Source of the DNA: Diatrype stigma
Lineage: Eukaryota > Ascomycota > Sordariomycetes > Xylariales > Diatrypaceae
Reading direction: 5' to 3'
Length of the DNA stretch: 64,000 nucleotides
NCBI GenBank assembly: GCA_022225965.2
Contig: JAKJXP020000120.1
Coordinates: forward strand, 61,134 to 125,133
The notes under the pieces: model-generated
Seen by the model: the letters and a program-made list of their open reading frames with translations, nothing else
The model's database searches: none
Told to the model about the DNA's origin: nothing
In this document: positions 24,355 to 35,307 of the stretch, piece after piece
Position numbering within the stretch: the stretch's first letter is position 1
How the letters are laid out: the number at the start of each line of letters is the position of its first letter
Translations under genes and position numbers: made by a program

Positions 24355-25852
24355 TCAAATGACAGCAGCGTCAGGGCCAGGGTCCTCATGCTTGGCGGTG
24401 CTCCCCTTGCCACGCCATGTGCTCACAGCAGGGATGTCGGCATAGTAGCGCTCCTCATCCGTGCCATACGCCCTCGGTGTCAGCTTGATGAGACAATGCA
24501 GCGGAACGTTCATCCAGGGGCTGCGGGTCTGGTCTTTGTTCATGAAGTAGGCATAGATGCAGCGCAGAATCGCCTGATGGGTGACAATGAGAATATCCTC
24601 GGACCGCTCGAGCTCCATGATGACAGGCTCGAGACGGACGACCACATCGCGATATGATTCGCCACCCCGGTACCGGTAGTTGTATTTGTCCTCGTCGCGA
24701 GCGATGAAGTCTTCAGGGAAGGTATCCTTGATCTCCTGGTAGGTCATGCCATCACAGGTGCCGGCATCGAGCTCATCCAGTGCTTTCCATTGAAGTTGGT
24801 TGTAGTTGGAAGGCAGGTGTCGCGCCGTCTGTATCGTTCGTTTCAAGGTCGATGTCCAGACAGTCAATGGTCGGCCGTCCTAACCAGTCCCGTCATCAGC
24901 ACAAGCTCGAATGGTTTAGAGAAGGGAGGGGGGCGGCAGGAAATTCCAGGACCACTACTTACACCAACAGACTGTGTCACGAGGTCAGGTAACTTCTTCG
25001 CGTACGCGTGTCCTCTCGGCGAGAGGCCGGCATCACCTCCGATTCGACCATCAAGGTTATATTCAGACTCGCCATGTCTCGAGAGCCAGATCGAACGCGG
25101 CCGGATATGCAGGTTCATCAGGTAATATACAACTCGGCTCTGGAGGTAGTCCCGAATGCGGTTGATGACGACCTGGGAACCAATGTCCATGATCTTGAGG
25201 TATGTGAGGTGGCCTTCATCCCCGTCCTCGTCGACAGACTTGTAGACCTTCTCATACATCCTGATCCGCTCACGGAAATCCAAGGCAGCCTTCTCGGGAT
25301 CCTGGCCCTTGTAATCGGGGCTGGTGGTCTTGACATCCCGGATGTTGGCCATGATCAGGTCCTCATTATCGCACTTGGACTCAACGAAGAGCACCTCGAT
25401 GCCCTCCTTGGTACAGACTTGTTGAACCCATTCGCGCCTCTCTTTAGTGGAATTGGTTGCATCGAGGATGCCAATGACACCACCCTGGCGAAACCAGCCG
25501 AGCATGTCTTTGATCGCTGCCTCGGCGGCGGCACGGCGTCGTCGTTCGCCCTCGGCATTCGACGTGTCAAAAAACTCGGCTGATGGGTGCGGAGCATCGG
25601 TTCGCCGGTAGTTGCCAACGTTGAAAGTCTTGGCATCGATTGAAAGCCATTGGAGGTATCGTTGGGCTGTTCAGGGGTAAGAGCCAAATAGGGGATTAGC
25701 GGATGAAGCTGTGAATGCAAGGACCCGACTGATCTTTTACCTTTTTGTGCAATGAAGCTCTTCCCGCGAGCGGGTAGACCGACCATTACAACGCAGACCT
25801 TTGTGTCCTCGACCTGGACACCGCGGCCATTAGTGCTTCGTCTCCGTGCCAT
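24355..25852 (-). CDS. 6-phosphofructo-2-kinase/fructose-2,6-bisphosphatase
   Basis: Three exons on the minus strand: 25852-25741, 25666-24963 and 24879-24355 (446 aa). It makes and breaks fructose-2,6-bisphosphate, the allosteric regulator of glycolysis and gluconeogenesis, in the cytosol. Kinase half: Walker A GLPARGKS, then KAQRYLQWL, NVGNYRR, GILDATNSTKERR and VESKCDNEDLI. Phosphatase half: WLSRHGESEYNLDGRIGGD with the phospho-acceptor His in RHGE, WTSTLKRTIQTA, ALDELDAGTCDGMTY, YRGGESYRDVV and VTHQA. Both catalytic centres look complete, so it is probably truly bifunctional. It lacks the long N- and C-terminal regulatory extensions seen in some fungal paralogues. Which yeast gene (PFK26, PFK27 or FBP26) it matches is not decidable here. 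Confidence 0.95.
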
Positions 25853-28800
25853 GGTGACCAGCTTCTTGGATGTTCGACTAAAGCGTGGTGGTTCACCGCG
25901 AGCATGTGAGGCAGGGTCACGAGTTCAAACAGCGTACGACCCAACGAGTGCAACGAGATGTGAGATAGATAGTCGAATTCTTATTAATTATGAGACTGGG
26001 CTGATGAGAAAATAGCGTCCAGTGGAAGTATCAGAAGCAGAATGGAGAAAGACTGAGTATGAACCAAGATTCAGGGCACAGAGGTAGGAAGGAGCAGGCA
26101 GGTTAGGTATTGGGTGTTTCTTCAAGAGGCAGGTTAATTAGATGAGGTATGTATGATTGTGATATGACCCGGAAGAAGCTGTCGTAGGACTCGGGAATTA
26201 AAGTTAGGTAATGTAGGCACGTAGTTAATTAAGTACATGCACTATGTGGTACCTGGCACGCAGCTATCGACTGCCTGGGTGGGTAGAGGCAGGCAGTAGT
26301 TCAGATGTTGGTGTGAAGTACGTAAATATCTGGTATCTCGTGTTTGAGGGATGCTCTTGTGACGGGCTTAAGGTTGACAAAGTTTGAGATTGCACATGAC
26401 CTGGACTATAGGTACGATATGTGTCTTTTCTGTCTGTCTGCCGTCTGTGCGTGGACTTGAAAGTCTTCCTAGCCTCGGTGGTTTAAGAGGAGCAGCAAGC
26501 AGTAGCGAGAACTAGCAGGAAAGTGCTGAGGTGCAGGTGTCGACCTCTCTCCTTGTGTAGCGTGAGCATGTAGGCGCAAGATATGGATCGTGTACTTCCT
26601 GCTTCACGTAGCTGTATGTATGTATGTGTGTACATATGTATAGGTAGTTATATACGTATGGTGTATGTATGATCGTGTGGAGGTTACCTAGGTACCTCTT
26701 CGTAGGTATGGTGACATTATGCAAGTCGATCGTTTTTTCCTTGGTGCATGCATGGGATTCCGTCACTAACGGAAATCTCAGGGACGCTATAAAACTCAAT
26801 CGTCCCAATTTCTCATGTGCCCCTGCCGGCAACTCTCGAAAACTCTCGAAGGCCACCCCGCATCGACAGGGGGCATTGGGCCTGTCGGGGCTCGTTGTCG
26901 TCCCACCGTCACTGACGGGCAGGTAGCAGATAGGGCGACAGGGCGACTAGGCCAGGGCGACTAGGCTGCTGGACCGCTGGGCGAGCGGATGCAATCATGC
27001 AATAGCCACCGCCTCTTGGTCTACCTGGGTATTGTACCATCCCCCATCAACATAGACAGTACACACCTAATCTTTGTATGTCTGTATGTACAGAGTGTCT
27101 ACGCAGGCATGCTGGCACGCTGGGATGTAAAGTATACATGCCAGGTATTCGTAGGTACGTTCCAGTATGGCACATACTTTGTGGTATACCAGTACTGGCT
27201 GCTGACTCGATAGGGGGTTCAGCTTGATAGACACGGTACACCGTCGTCCCTCATGGCTCCCAAGGACTTGACGAATGGCTGTCATGTACATACATACATA
27301 CTTTGTATGCACCCCTCATAAAGACAGACGCCCGGTGAACGCTGCACACGACCCTGTTCGTCAACCTAGCCGAACTGCCCAACCTTGATACACATGGCAG
27401 GGGCAGCTTTCGGGTTCATACGGAACGGGTCGGGCAATTCGTTACTTAAGACATTCAACTTGATTGGGGCACGTCTCAATATTGGAAGCAAGTGGCGGAG
27501 TGTTGGCCGAGGGCGAATGCTGGGGTAGTGAAATACCAGAATACATCCATGGCTGCTACAGTAAGCAAGCCATCGGGCAGGCAATCGGCAGTGGTCATCG
27601 ACTCATCGCATCAAAAAAGGGGAGTAGAAGGGGGACATCGTGAGAGGTATCCAACTGGAACCTCGCCAACTTGACCGTTTGACCATTCTCTTCTCAGTCT
27701 TCTGCATGCGAGAATCGATCGCGTTTGATACGCTGACCGATTACGGTAGGTACCCAACTCTTAGTTACTGTACCTAATAGTTGTCTGGATATTGTATTCT
27801 TCGCCTTACACTTGCAAAGGACCCGCCGTTTGTTATCTGTCGGCAATACTTGCGCACGCGACATCTTATGGACATGTTACTTCGGATGACTCGACGCATG
27901 CCACAATGCCACAATGCCATCAAAACCGATGCATGAGGACTCGGTCCTTATTTTTTGTCTCGGCTAAGAGCGCGCACTAGCGCCTTGAGCGGCAGATGCT
28001 CAACTGAGATCTTTGGTCTTGACTCTTTGGCCTTGGTCCTTGGTCTTTGGCCTCCTTCGAGCGTCACGGGACGGAGAAGCCATGGGGATAGTAGAAGAGG
28101 CATGTCACCGGTCCCCTCACCACCGCCACCTCGACGCATGTGGTAATGCATGCCATAAGCAGCATAGAGAGGATCGGACGAACGCAAACAGCCTTGCCCA
28201 AGATCTCTCAGGAGAACCATCCGTACTTAGGTAGTACGTTCCTGATGGCAGGGCAACGACAAAAAAACAAATCATCAATGCATTGTTTGCTCGTACCTGG
28301 GAGAAACTCCATGTGTGTGCTCTGTGTCGCACGCTAGACGGCCGTCGACCTCCTGCAACGACACCCCTCATTGTCACTACCTCTGCTGGAAGGGCCAATC
28401 AGGAGAGGCTCGGTCGTCTCACGCTTGCACGGAGAGGATCTCTCGAACTGGAGCCGGTCTTTCGTCGTGTCGTCGGCGGGCCTTACAGCAATATAGGCGA
28501 TCGACACTCGCTGGCGGTTCAATTTAATTCTGCGGGTAGAAGCGCCAATGCAACGTCGGGTCACTCTCTTTCGATATTCGGCAGTATCGCGATTGGCCAA
28601 CTTGCCGACTCACTTCAGGAAGGAGCGCAATGTCTCTAGATGGGCGGAGAGAGCTTAATCAAAACAAGCTCATTGCTGTAGGATTGCTCGGATGCATGAA
28701 TAGAAGGCAAGAAAACGACTACGATGCCTGTATGAGGGGAGCAGGTGAGAGAATAGATTACCACGCTCTCCGACAAGGGATGCCAAAGATAAGCCCCCTC

Positions 28801-30407
28801 TTCCGCCGGCCGAGCAAAAAAGCACGTAAGGCTTGATGGTGACGGAACTTGCAACTTGCACGGCAAGTCAAGTCCAGTCAATCCCCTTCATAATCAAAGC
28901 GGGCTTAACTCGATTCGTCACAGGGAGGCAGATTTATTCACTGCACAAATGAATTGGCTTCATCCATTCGTCTGATGCAACTTGTCTGGCGTTCTCCCAT
29001 GTCATCCCGCGTCTCTAGGCTCTAGCTGGCCCATGGGCGACGCTGAGGTAACACGTGGGGGCACTTTCATAAGCCTTCATATTAATTCTTCGAAATCCCG
29101 ATAAATCTGAGGTAAATATGAAGAATATCAGATAAATTGGGCAAGGTAAATAAGCACTATATGTATGCTACAAGTGGCTAACGTAAGTATAACCAGGGAT
29201 AATATTAGCCATCCACACCTTCTAAATCGATTGTGTTGCTTCGAGGCATATCTGTAGACCATTGAAATACAGTATGCAGCTGCTGAATCACGTGTCGTTG
29301 TATGCATGTTTCATGAGGATAGGGGGCTTTGGAGTCTTATACAAAGCCACAATACCTGCGGGGGAAGCTGTGCGAGCAATGTCAGTACATGGCTTCCGTC
29401 CTTCATCTTCTGACCCAGCGTCGGCTTAAAGTTTCTTCCTCCCAATCCGAGTTTTCATCAACCGCGTGAGGCTTCAGGGACCCCGCCAGTCTCCTCTAGT
29501 TTAACCAACGCTGGATCACCGAAGGGTTTGTCCCAAGTGCCGACAAAGTTCTATCTACAGGACTGAGGGAGCCATCTTTCACCCAGATCGTTAAAGTCCA
29601 AGCCAAGTTAGGCAATACCTCTGATGATGAATGTCCTTATCTGTTTGATAGATCTGTGGATGGCATTGGCGTTGGAGATATCCATGCCCTACAGCTACTG
29701 GGCCAACATGAAGGGATGAAAGGCTCCTGAGATTGGGATATGCTATCTTTTGTAGGCATCTCAGATTTTGTTCCAGGGCTTGTCGAAATGCCCAACCAAG
29801 ACCATGCGTCCCAGCATCTTTTCCTCCACTGCTACATACGCACCTCATTACTCAACAACCGATAACCCACGAGTGCCGATTACTGTCGGAGATAAACAGA
29901 TGACCTCACTGGGGGCATCAGGCAAGAAGGTGTCCCAACATATATTTAGGCCTAGGTATCGGCGTCTAAGGTTTGGGTGGTAGGAACTTGCCGCCGGAAC
30001 TTACCGGAACCTGCCGGATTATACGAAGTAACTGCCAGTCGTGATGTATGGCTTTCTTCATGAACCATGTCTCAAGACCAGGATACCTTTTGGTTTCCCG
30101 TATCAAAAGCGACGACGTCGGTCATTCTATTTCTTACATATCAGCCAACCCACTCGATCAGTCTGAAGAATCTCCTATAACAGACAGCCTCGGCAGCTAA
30201 GAATGCCAAGCCGCTAACTCGTCACCAACAAACGGGGCCCAAAGGAACGACAATTCACCCGACGGTTTGTTCTTATACCGATTAGAGGTAAGAAATGTTT
30301 ATATTAACTATAAGTTATATAGACGCCCATTCCATAAGGTCTGCTTCTAGCCGGGCTGCTCTCCTTCCGGGGGATACTTCCTTCCCTGGCCACTAGAACT
30401 AGACACT
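25853..30407. other. 4.5-kb gene-poor region
   Basis: The first 1 kb is upstream DNA of the PFK-2 gene and contains TATG/TACA-type simple sequence (26606-26670) and a TACCTAGGTA palindrome. The rest has only short frames without recognisable similarity on either strand. No TE protein, tRNA or inverted-repeat element was recognised by eye. Confidence 0.4.
26685..26694. promoter_or_regulatory. TACCTAGGTA palindrome, copy 2
   Basis: Exact decamer, about 830 bp upstream of the PFK-2/FBPase-2 start, inside a longer near-palindrome (GGTTACCTAGGTACC). Confidence 0.35.
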
Positions 30408-31376
30408 ATGGCTTCGAGACAACCCGCGGCGACGCCCGCTAAACCGTTAGCGATGATGACGAGATTATCGCCATGGGTGTTTTACTACAAACCCCCGAAA
30501 ACGAGGACAACGGCGAGCTCAACACCGACAACTGGGTCCGGGTCCGAGTCCAACGCCGCTCCGGCTCCGGCTCTGGCGGCACCCCCTAAACTCATCCTCA
30601 TCGCCTCCTGGATGGACGCCCGAGACGCGCACATCGCCAAGTACGTAGCGTACTACCAGGCGACCTACCCGGCCGCGTCGATCCTGCTGATCAAGTTTAC
30701 GCGGGCGATCGCATGGCGATCCGCCGCGGCGCAGCGGGCGGCGGTGCAGGCGGCGGCGTCGCAGGTGCGGGCGCTGGTGGAGGCGGGGGTGTTGTCGGCG
30801 GCGCCGCGCTCGCCCGAGGTGCTGGTGCACGCGCTGTCGAACGGCGGGGCGGCCAGCACGCGCAGCCTGTACCAGGTGTACCGGCGCAAGGCCGGGGGCC
30901 GGGCGTTCCCGCCGCACGCGGCCGTGTACGACTCGTGCCCGGGGCGCAACTCGGCGCGGCGGACCTACCACGCCTTCATGGTGGGCGTGCGGGGCTTCCT
31001 CGCGCGCCTGCTCGCCGCCCCGGTGATCGCGGCCGCGGCGGCGCTCCTGGCCCTGCTGTACGGGCCGCTGAGCTTCCTGGCCGGCGAGGGCCCGCTGCGG
31101 GAGAGCCAGAGGGTCCACAACGATCGCGTGCTGGTGCGCCAGACGAACCGCACGTACGTCTATAGCAAGGAGGACGACATGGTGGATTGGCGGCATGTGG
31201 AGGAGCATGCGCGGGAGGCCGCGGCGAAGGGCGTTCCCGTGCGCATGGAGCTGTACGAGAACAGCGCGCACGTCGCGCATATGCGGAACGATAGCGAGCG
31301 GTATTGGAGGATCGTCACGGAGACTTGGGAGGAGGGCGCTAGAAGGTCCGGGACTCTACTCCCAGGGTTTGCATAG
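30408..31376 (+). CDS. DUF829 (TMEM53/PaxU-like) alpha/beta-hydrolase-like protein
   Basis: Single exon, 322 aa. Starts with an Ala/Pro/Thr-rich leader, then LILIASWMDARDAHIAKYVAYYQ, the conserved opening of DUF829, followed by YPAASILLIKF. HALSNGG holds the nucleophile-elbow position, and FPPHAAVYDSCPG and the late ELYENSAHVAHMRNDSERYW agree with the family. A hydrophobic segment (about residues 200-223, LLAAPVIAAAAALLALLYGPL) suggests membrane association, as in TMEM53, a nuclear-envelope protein. Fungal relatives include PaxU of an indole-diterpene cluster, but no terpene-pathway gene is nearby, so that role should not be transferred. Coding GC is very high. Substrate and role unknown. Confidence 0.85.
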   Translation: MASRQPAATPAKPLAMMTRLSPWVFYYKPPKTRTTASSTPTTGSGSESNAAPAPALAAPPKLILIASWMDARDAHIAKYVAYYQATYPAASILLIKFTRAIAWRSAAAQRAAVQAAASQVRALVEAGVLSAAPRSPEVLVHALSNGGAASTRSLYQVYRRKAGGRAFPPHAAVYDSCPGRNSARRTYHAFMVGVRGFLARLLAAPVIAAAAALLALLYGPLSFLAGEGPLRESQRVHNDRVLVRQTNRTYVYSKEDDMVDWRHVEEHAREAAAKGVPVRMELYENSAHVAHMRNDSERYWRIVTETWEEGARRSGTLLPGFA

Positions 31377-31992
31377 CCGGCAAGTAATTCGCATCGGGAG
31401 AGATGCAGACAACCTAATAGATTACCTACAGCGTATGACCTTTGTCAAGAATCGGCTTTTTAATACATCTAATAGACGAAGTCTTACTCACGTCTTCGTT
31501 TCGTTATTGATAACGCGATGACAAGGTTGTGCTTCATGATATGTATTATAAAGGCAAAGCAAGCAAGGTCAGTACTTAGTTACTCCGTTGTGCCCATTCT
31601 CTTCATCCACGTCGAGCAAAGGGTCTAGATCAGCAAGTGCATAGATATAGGATTCTACATCTTCTTACAGCGACGCCAAGATAAGCCACCTCCTGAATCC
31701 GGAAAGTTAGCCAGTTTCACCTAGTATACTACTTGATCACCCCGCATATCCCCCGCGTTCCTTCAGGATCGGTATAGGGAGGCTAGTCTCGCAATAAAGG
31801 AGGGCGAGCGTAAGCGACGGACAGCCTTTTATAAGTACCTCATCAGCCAGCCAGCCAGTATGAGACTGTCATGTAACTCGTGCATTTTGCAGATATAAAG
31901 CCGAAATCTACCGATATAGTCGACTGAAAATTCGTTCGAATTTCAGTATCCCTAGCCTCTTTAATGAGCATAGAGAAGAAGCATTCGCCGCC
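31377..31992. other. Intergenic region between tandem plus-strand genes
   Basis: About 615 bp; contains the 3' end of the DUF829 gene and the promoter of the glycosyltransferase. No feature beyond an AT-rich stretch near 31540. Confidence 0.45.
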
Positions 31993-33547
31993 ATGGCTAC
32001 TAGAATCATAGGCTCCTCTACGTTGCCCACCACGACAGATGCGCGGACTGACGAGGAGATACTCGCTGAGCTACAGACTTATAGGCCCGTGGACCCAAAC
32101 TCGGAGAGAAATATATGGGCATTCGTAAGTGATCTCCACAGAAGTTCGTTCACCTGAACCGCGTTTCCCATCACGAGGAGATGCTTCCAAAGCCCCCACC
32201 CCAAAAGGAAAAGAGTCAATGCGTGGCAGCTATCCCAACTAGCTAACGTTTGGAGGGCCTCAGTGGGACAAAGGCCTCGCAGCAGCAAAGCCGTGGTGCC
32301 AGCGCAACATCACCAGCTGGGTGCGGCGGCACGCCATCCGCGGGACCGGCTGGACGGTGCGGGTGCTAGACATGGTCCCGGGGTCGGCGAACCACTTCTC
32401 GCGCTTCGTGCCGGAGGATACGGCTGAGTTCTTTCCGCAGGCGTTCCGCCGGTACAGTCACAGCGACAGCGACAGCGACGGCGTTAATGCCGAGAAAAGC
32501 GGCGGAAAGGGCCTGACGGGCACGCACCGCGCCCCGCACGCCGCCGACCTCCTGCGCCTGCCGCTGCTGTACCTGCACGGCGGCGTCTGGCTCGACGTCG
32601 GCTTCACGCTGTTCCGCGACCTGGACGACCTGTGCTGGGACGCGCTCGCGGACCCGGGCTCGCCGCTCGAGCTCGCCGGCTTCCGCATGACCATCAGCGA
32701 CGAGATCGCCATGTTCTGGAACGGCTTCATCGCGGCGCGGCGGGGCTGCGTCGCCGTGCGGCACTGGCACGATCTGTTCCTGAAGCTCTGGGAGGGAGGG
32801 CAAGGGGCGTCTGAGGGCGGGAACGGGGGCGGGGGTAATAAGGGCGGAGGCAAGGGCGGCCGCGCCGCCACCACCACCGAGGGCATGGCGGCCGATCCGC
32901 TCCTGCGCCACCTGCCGCGCTACGAGGTCCCCAGCTCGACGGGCGAGCCGCCCGCCTTCGCGTACGCGGACTACGTCGATTACCTGATCCAGATGTTCTG
33001 CCTCGAGCGGCTGCGGCACACGCGGGACGCCGCCCTGGGCTGGGACGGCCCCGCGTGGTTCGCGCAGAAGGTCCTCCTCTACGAGTGCGTCACCGAGGTG
33101 TACTGGGCGCAGGCGCTGACGCATTGGGACGGGCGCAAGCAGTTCGAGATGCTGAGCCGGAAGCGGCGCGAGGGTGAGGGCGAAGGTGAAGACGGCCGGG
33201 TCGGGGAGGTCGAGCACCCGGAAGACGAAGACGAGGGGTACAGAGAGGCCAGGGCGTTCGTCGACGGCATCCTAGAAACGTCGTCGACCATGAAGCTGTC
33301 GCACGGCCTCGTGACCGAGCAGCGTGAGTACCTCGCCCGCATATGGGACCAGCCGGATCACGCGGATGCCGACAGGGAGCCCGGAACGTTCGCCGCGTAC
33401 CTGCGCTGGGCTAGCGTGCATTACCAGCAGACGAGGGAGCTGAAGCCCCTGTTGCTGCCCGTGAGAGAGGACGCGCTGTTGACGGGTGGGTTGTTCGATG
33501 CAGTAGGAACGCCGCACCCACATTGGGGAAACGAGAAAGCAACATGA
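31993..33547 (+). CDS. Caps_synth-type (capsular polysaccharide/GT32-like) glycosyltransferase
   Basis: Two exons: 31993-32124 and 32264-33547 (471 aa), joined in phase 0 as NIWAF-WDKGLAAAKPWCQRNI. IWxFWDxG followed by P..C..NI..W is the opening of the Caps_synth family. Then come GWTVRVLDMVPGS, HAADLLRLPLLYLHGGVWLDVG with the D-x-D-like nucleotide-sugar/metal site, and AGFRMTISDEIAMFWNGFIAAR. Two low-complexity insertions are Ser/Asp (HSDSDSDG, near residue 92) and Gly/Lys (GGNGGGGNKGGGKGG, near 230). No signal peptide or membrane helix is evident, so its site of action is unclear. It converges with the oxygenase gene, leaving about 225 bp between stops. Sugar donor and acceptor unknown. Confidence 0.85.
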
Positions 33548-33773
33548 CGTTGGTTACATGTCGAGTGAAACTAAAACTCTTGAATGGTTAACAAGGTCAA
33601 GTTGCTAGGTTTGTATAGGTATAATATAAAGTTTCTGCCCCATGCTTTGGCCGCTTTTCTTTTTAAGGGGTATTTTAATATATTAAGAAATCTAACGCCA
33701 TGACACCCCCAATCGTTGTTGTGACGGCTCCCTCCGTGATATCCTTAGATCATGTAAGAATATAATTAATTAC

Positions 33774-34847
33774 TTAGTTATAATATTTCCTCGGCCATAT
33801 ATTCATCGCAGTCTTCCGTCCGCTCTCCACCGGCAGCCCAGCATGTATCGTCCTCGGATCTCCCGTGCCGTTTGGGAACAGATTGACCCAGAACAGCGCA
33901 TTACCGCTCATAGGGGCGAAAGCCACGCCGCCATCCTCGTGGCTACGCCATGCTGCCGCTGCCGATGATAGCGACGACGATGACACCCGCTCTTTCTTCG
34001 CTGCACCACCGGCAGGAGCTCCATCACCACCCACCCCCACCCCACCGTCCCCCTCTCCATCTTCTGCCCCGCTCCTCGCACTGCCGCCGCCGTCGCCGAC
34101 ATGCACATGCGGGAACCAAGTCTCGCCGCCTTCACAGCCGTCCTCGAGGACGGCAAAGAAGCTAGCAGCGCGGTTCCAGCGGGCTCCGCGCCAGCGGTCC
34201 TCGGGGCGGGCCGCGCGCGGCGCCGCGTACCAGTCGTGGTGTATGTTGAAGCGCTGGCCGGCGGCATAGCGCACGAGCTGGGGCGGGCCGATGTCGTCGC
34301 CGCCGTGCGCCGCCGGGTCGAACAGGGCGGTGCCGCTGCCCAGGAAGCGCGCGGCGCGGTCCAGGACGCAGGCCACGGCGGGCGCGTCGCGCGGCAGCGC
34401 CGCCGACGACGACGTCCGGTCCGGGGTGCCCTGCTTCCGGCCGCCCTTGTATACCTCGGAGGGCCGGAAGGCGGGCTCGCCGGCCGCGAGGAGCGCCGCC
34501 GTCTCGGCGGCGCTGAGGAAGTCCCGGATGTAGATTAGTAAGGGGTCGAGGGAGACGATCTCGGTTGTGTAGCCGTGCTGGGGGTCGCAGGTGAAGTTGG
34601 TGGCTGGGGAGGATGAGGGGGATGGAGGGTTTTCTTGTTCTTGTTCTTGTTGTTGTTTTGTCGCTAATATTGTTGTGTTCTGCTGCTGGTTGCGATTGTG
34701 CTGGGGGGAGAGCGAGCTGAGGTGGGACGCTGCGAGTGGATAGATGTAGGGCGTTGCGACGGCGAGGGCTGCGATCATGATGGCTGTGACGCCTAGGGGC
34801 TTGAGACGAGATGCCCCGGGCTTCCGCGAGGGTTTCAAGTTCGCCAT
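33774..34847 (-). CDS. Prolyl 4-hydroxylase-like 2-oxoglutarate/Fe(II) dioxygenase
   Basis: Single exon, 357 aa. An N-terminal hydrophobic helix (about residues 19-40, GVTAIMIAALAVATPYIYPLAA) predicts a type II membrane or secretory-pathway protein. A Gln/Glu/Ser-rich linker follows. Then the P4Hc domain: TEIVSLDPLLIYIRDFLSAAE, FRPSEVYKGGRKQGTPDRTSSSAAL (given as a region, about 133-157), the first iron ligands in FNIHHDWYAAP (H-x-D), GCEGGETWFPHV, and the distal ligand and 2-oxoglutarate-binding Lys in TIHAGLPVESGRKTAMNIWPR. All three Fe ligands and the basic residue are present, so it should be active. An Asp/Gly/Ser-rich insertion lies before GGVAFAP. Substrate unknown. Confidence 0.9.
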   Translation of the reverse strand: MANLKPSRKPGASRLKPLGVTAIMIAALAVATPYIYPLAASHLSSLSPQHNRNQQQNTTILATKQQQEQEQENPPSPSSSPATNFTCDPQHGYTTEIVSLDPLLIYIRDFLSAAETAALLAAGEPAFRPSEVYKGGRKQGTPDRTSSSAALPRDAPAVACVLDRAARFLGSGTALFDPAAHGGDDIGPPQLVRYAAGQRFNIHHDWYAAPRAARPEDRWRGARWNRAASFFAVLEDGCEGGETWFPHVHVGDGGGSARSGAEDGEGDGGVGVGGDGAPAGGAAKKERVSSSSLSSAAAAWRSHEDGGVAFAPMSGNALFWVNLFPNGTGDPRTIHAGLPVESGRKTAMNIWPRKYYN

Positions 34848-35307
34848 GCTGCGTTTCCTTGTTTATTTTCTTTCCCTCTCGCACCTGTGTAGAAGCTTGC
34901 ACTGTAACTGGGATGTGACCTTCTTACGTTTCAAAGATGATGCACCCAAAGAATTGTCTACATCGTGCGAGGACGTTCATAAAATGTCACTGAAACCTCC
35001 AACACTTAGTATTTGGACCAAAACTCCAAGCTTCTCCCCCCCTCACCATCAGACCACGAGCGTGCGGAGTGTTCGATTCCGAAAATGCCTGTCGGGTTGT
35101 TTCCCTGCTTGGCCTGTGTTGCAAGAAACTCGTTATTGGAGGATAAACCTGCCCAGCATCCTCCCCTCCACGATCCAACCCACCTTTGTTGAACATACAG
35201 ACATGGGAGGGTACGAAGTAGGAAATCAATGCAACGGTGGCGTAGCTTCCATTGAGAAAAGATTTACTACTACAGTAATAAGTCACCTTACTACCTAGTC
35301 AAGATCC
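34848..35307. other. Intergenic region between tandem minus-strand genes
   Basis: About 460 bp carrying the promoter of the oxygenase gene and the 3' end of the carboxypeptidase gene. No further feature seen. Confidence 0.45.

Noticed and set aside
30408..34847. Secondary-metabolite cluster (PaxU-like, glycosyltransferase, oxygenase, nearby broken SDR)
   Set aside because: No backbone enzyme (PKS, NRPS, terpene cyclase, prenyltransferase), and the genes are unrelated in strand and spacing.
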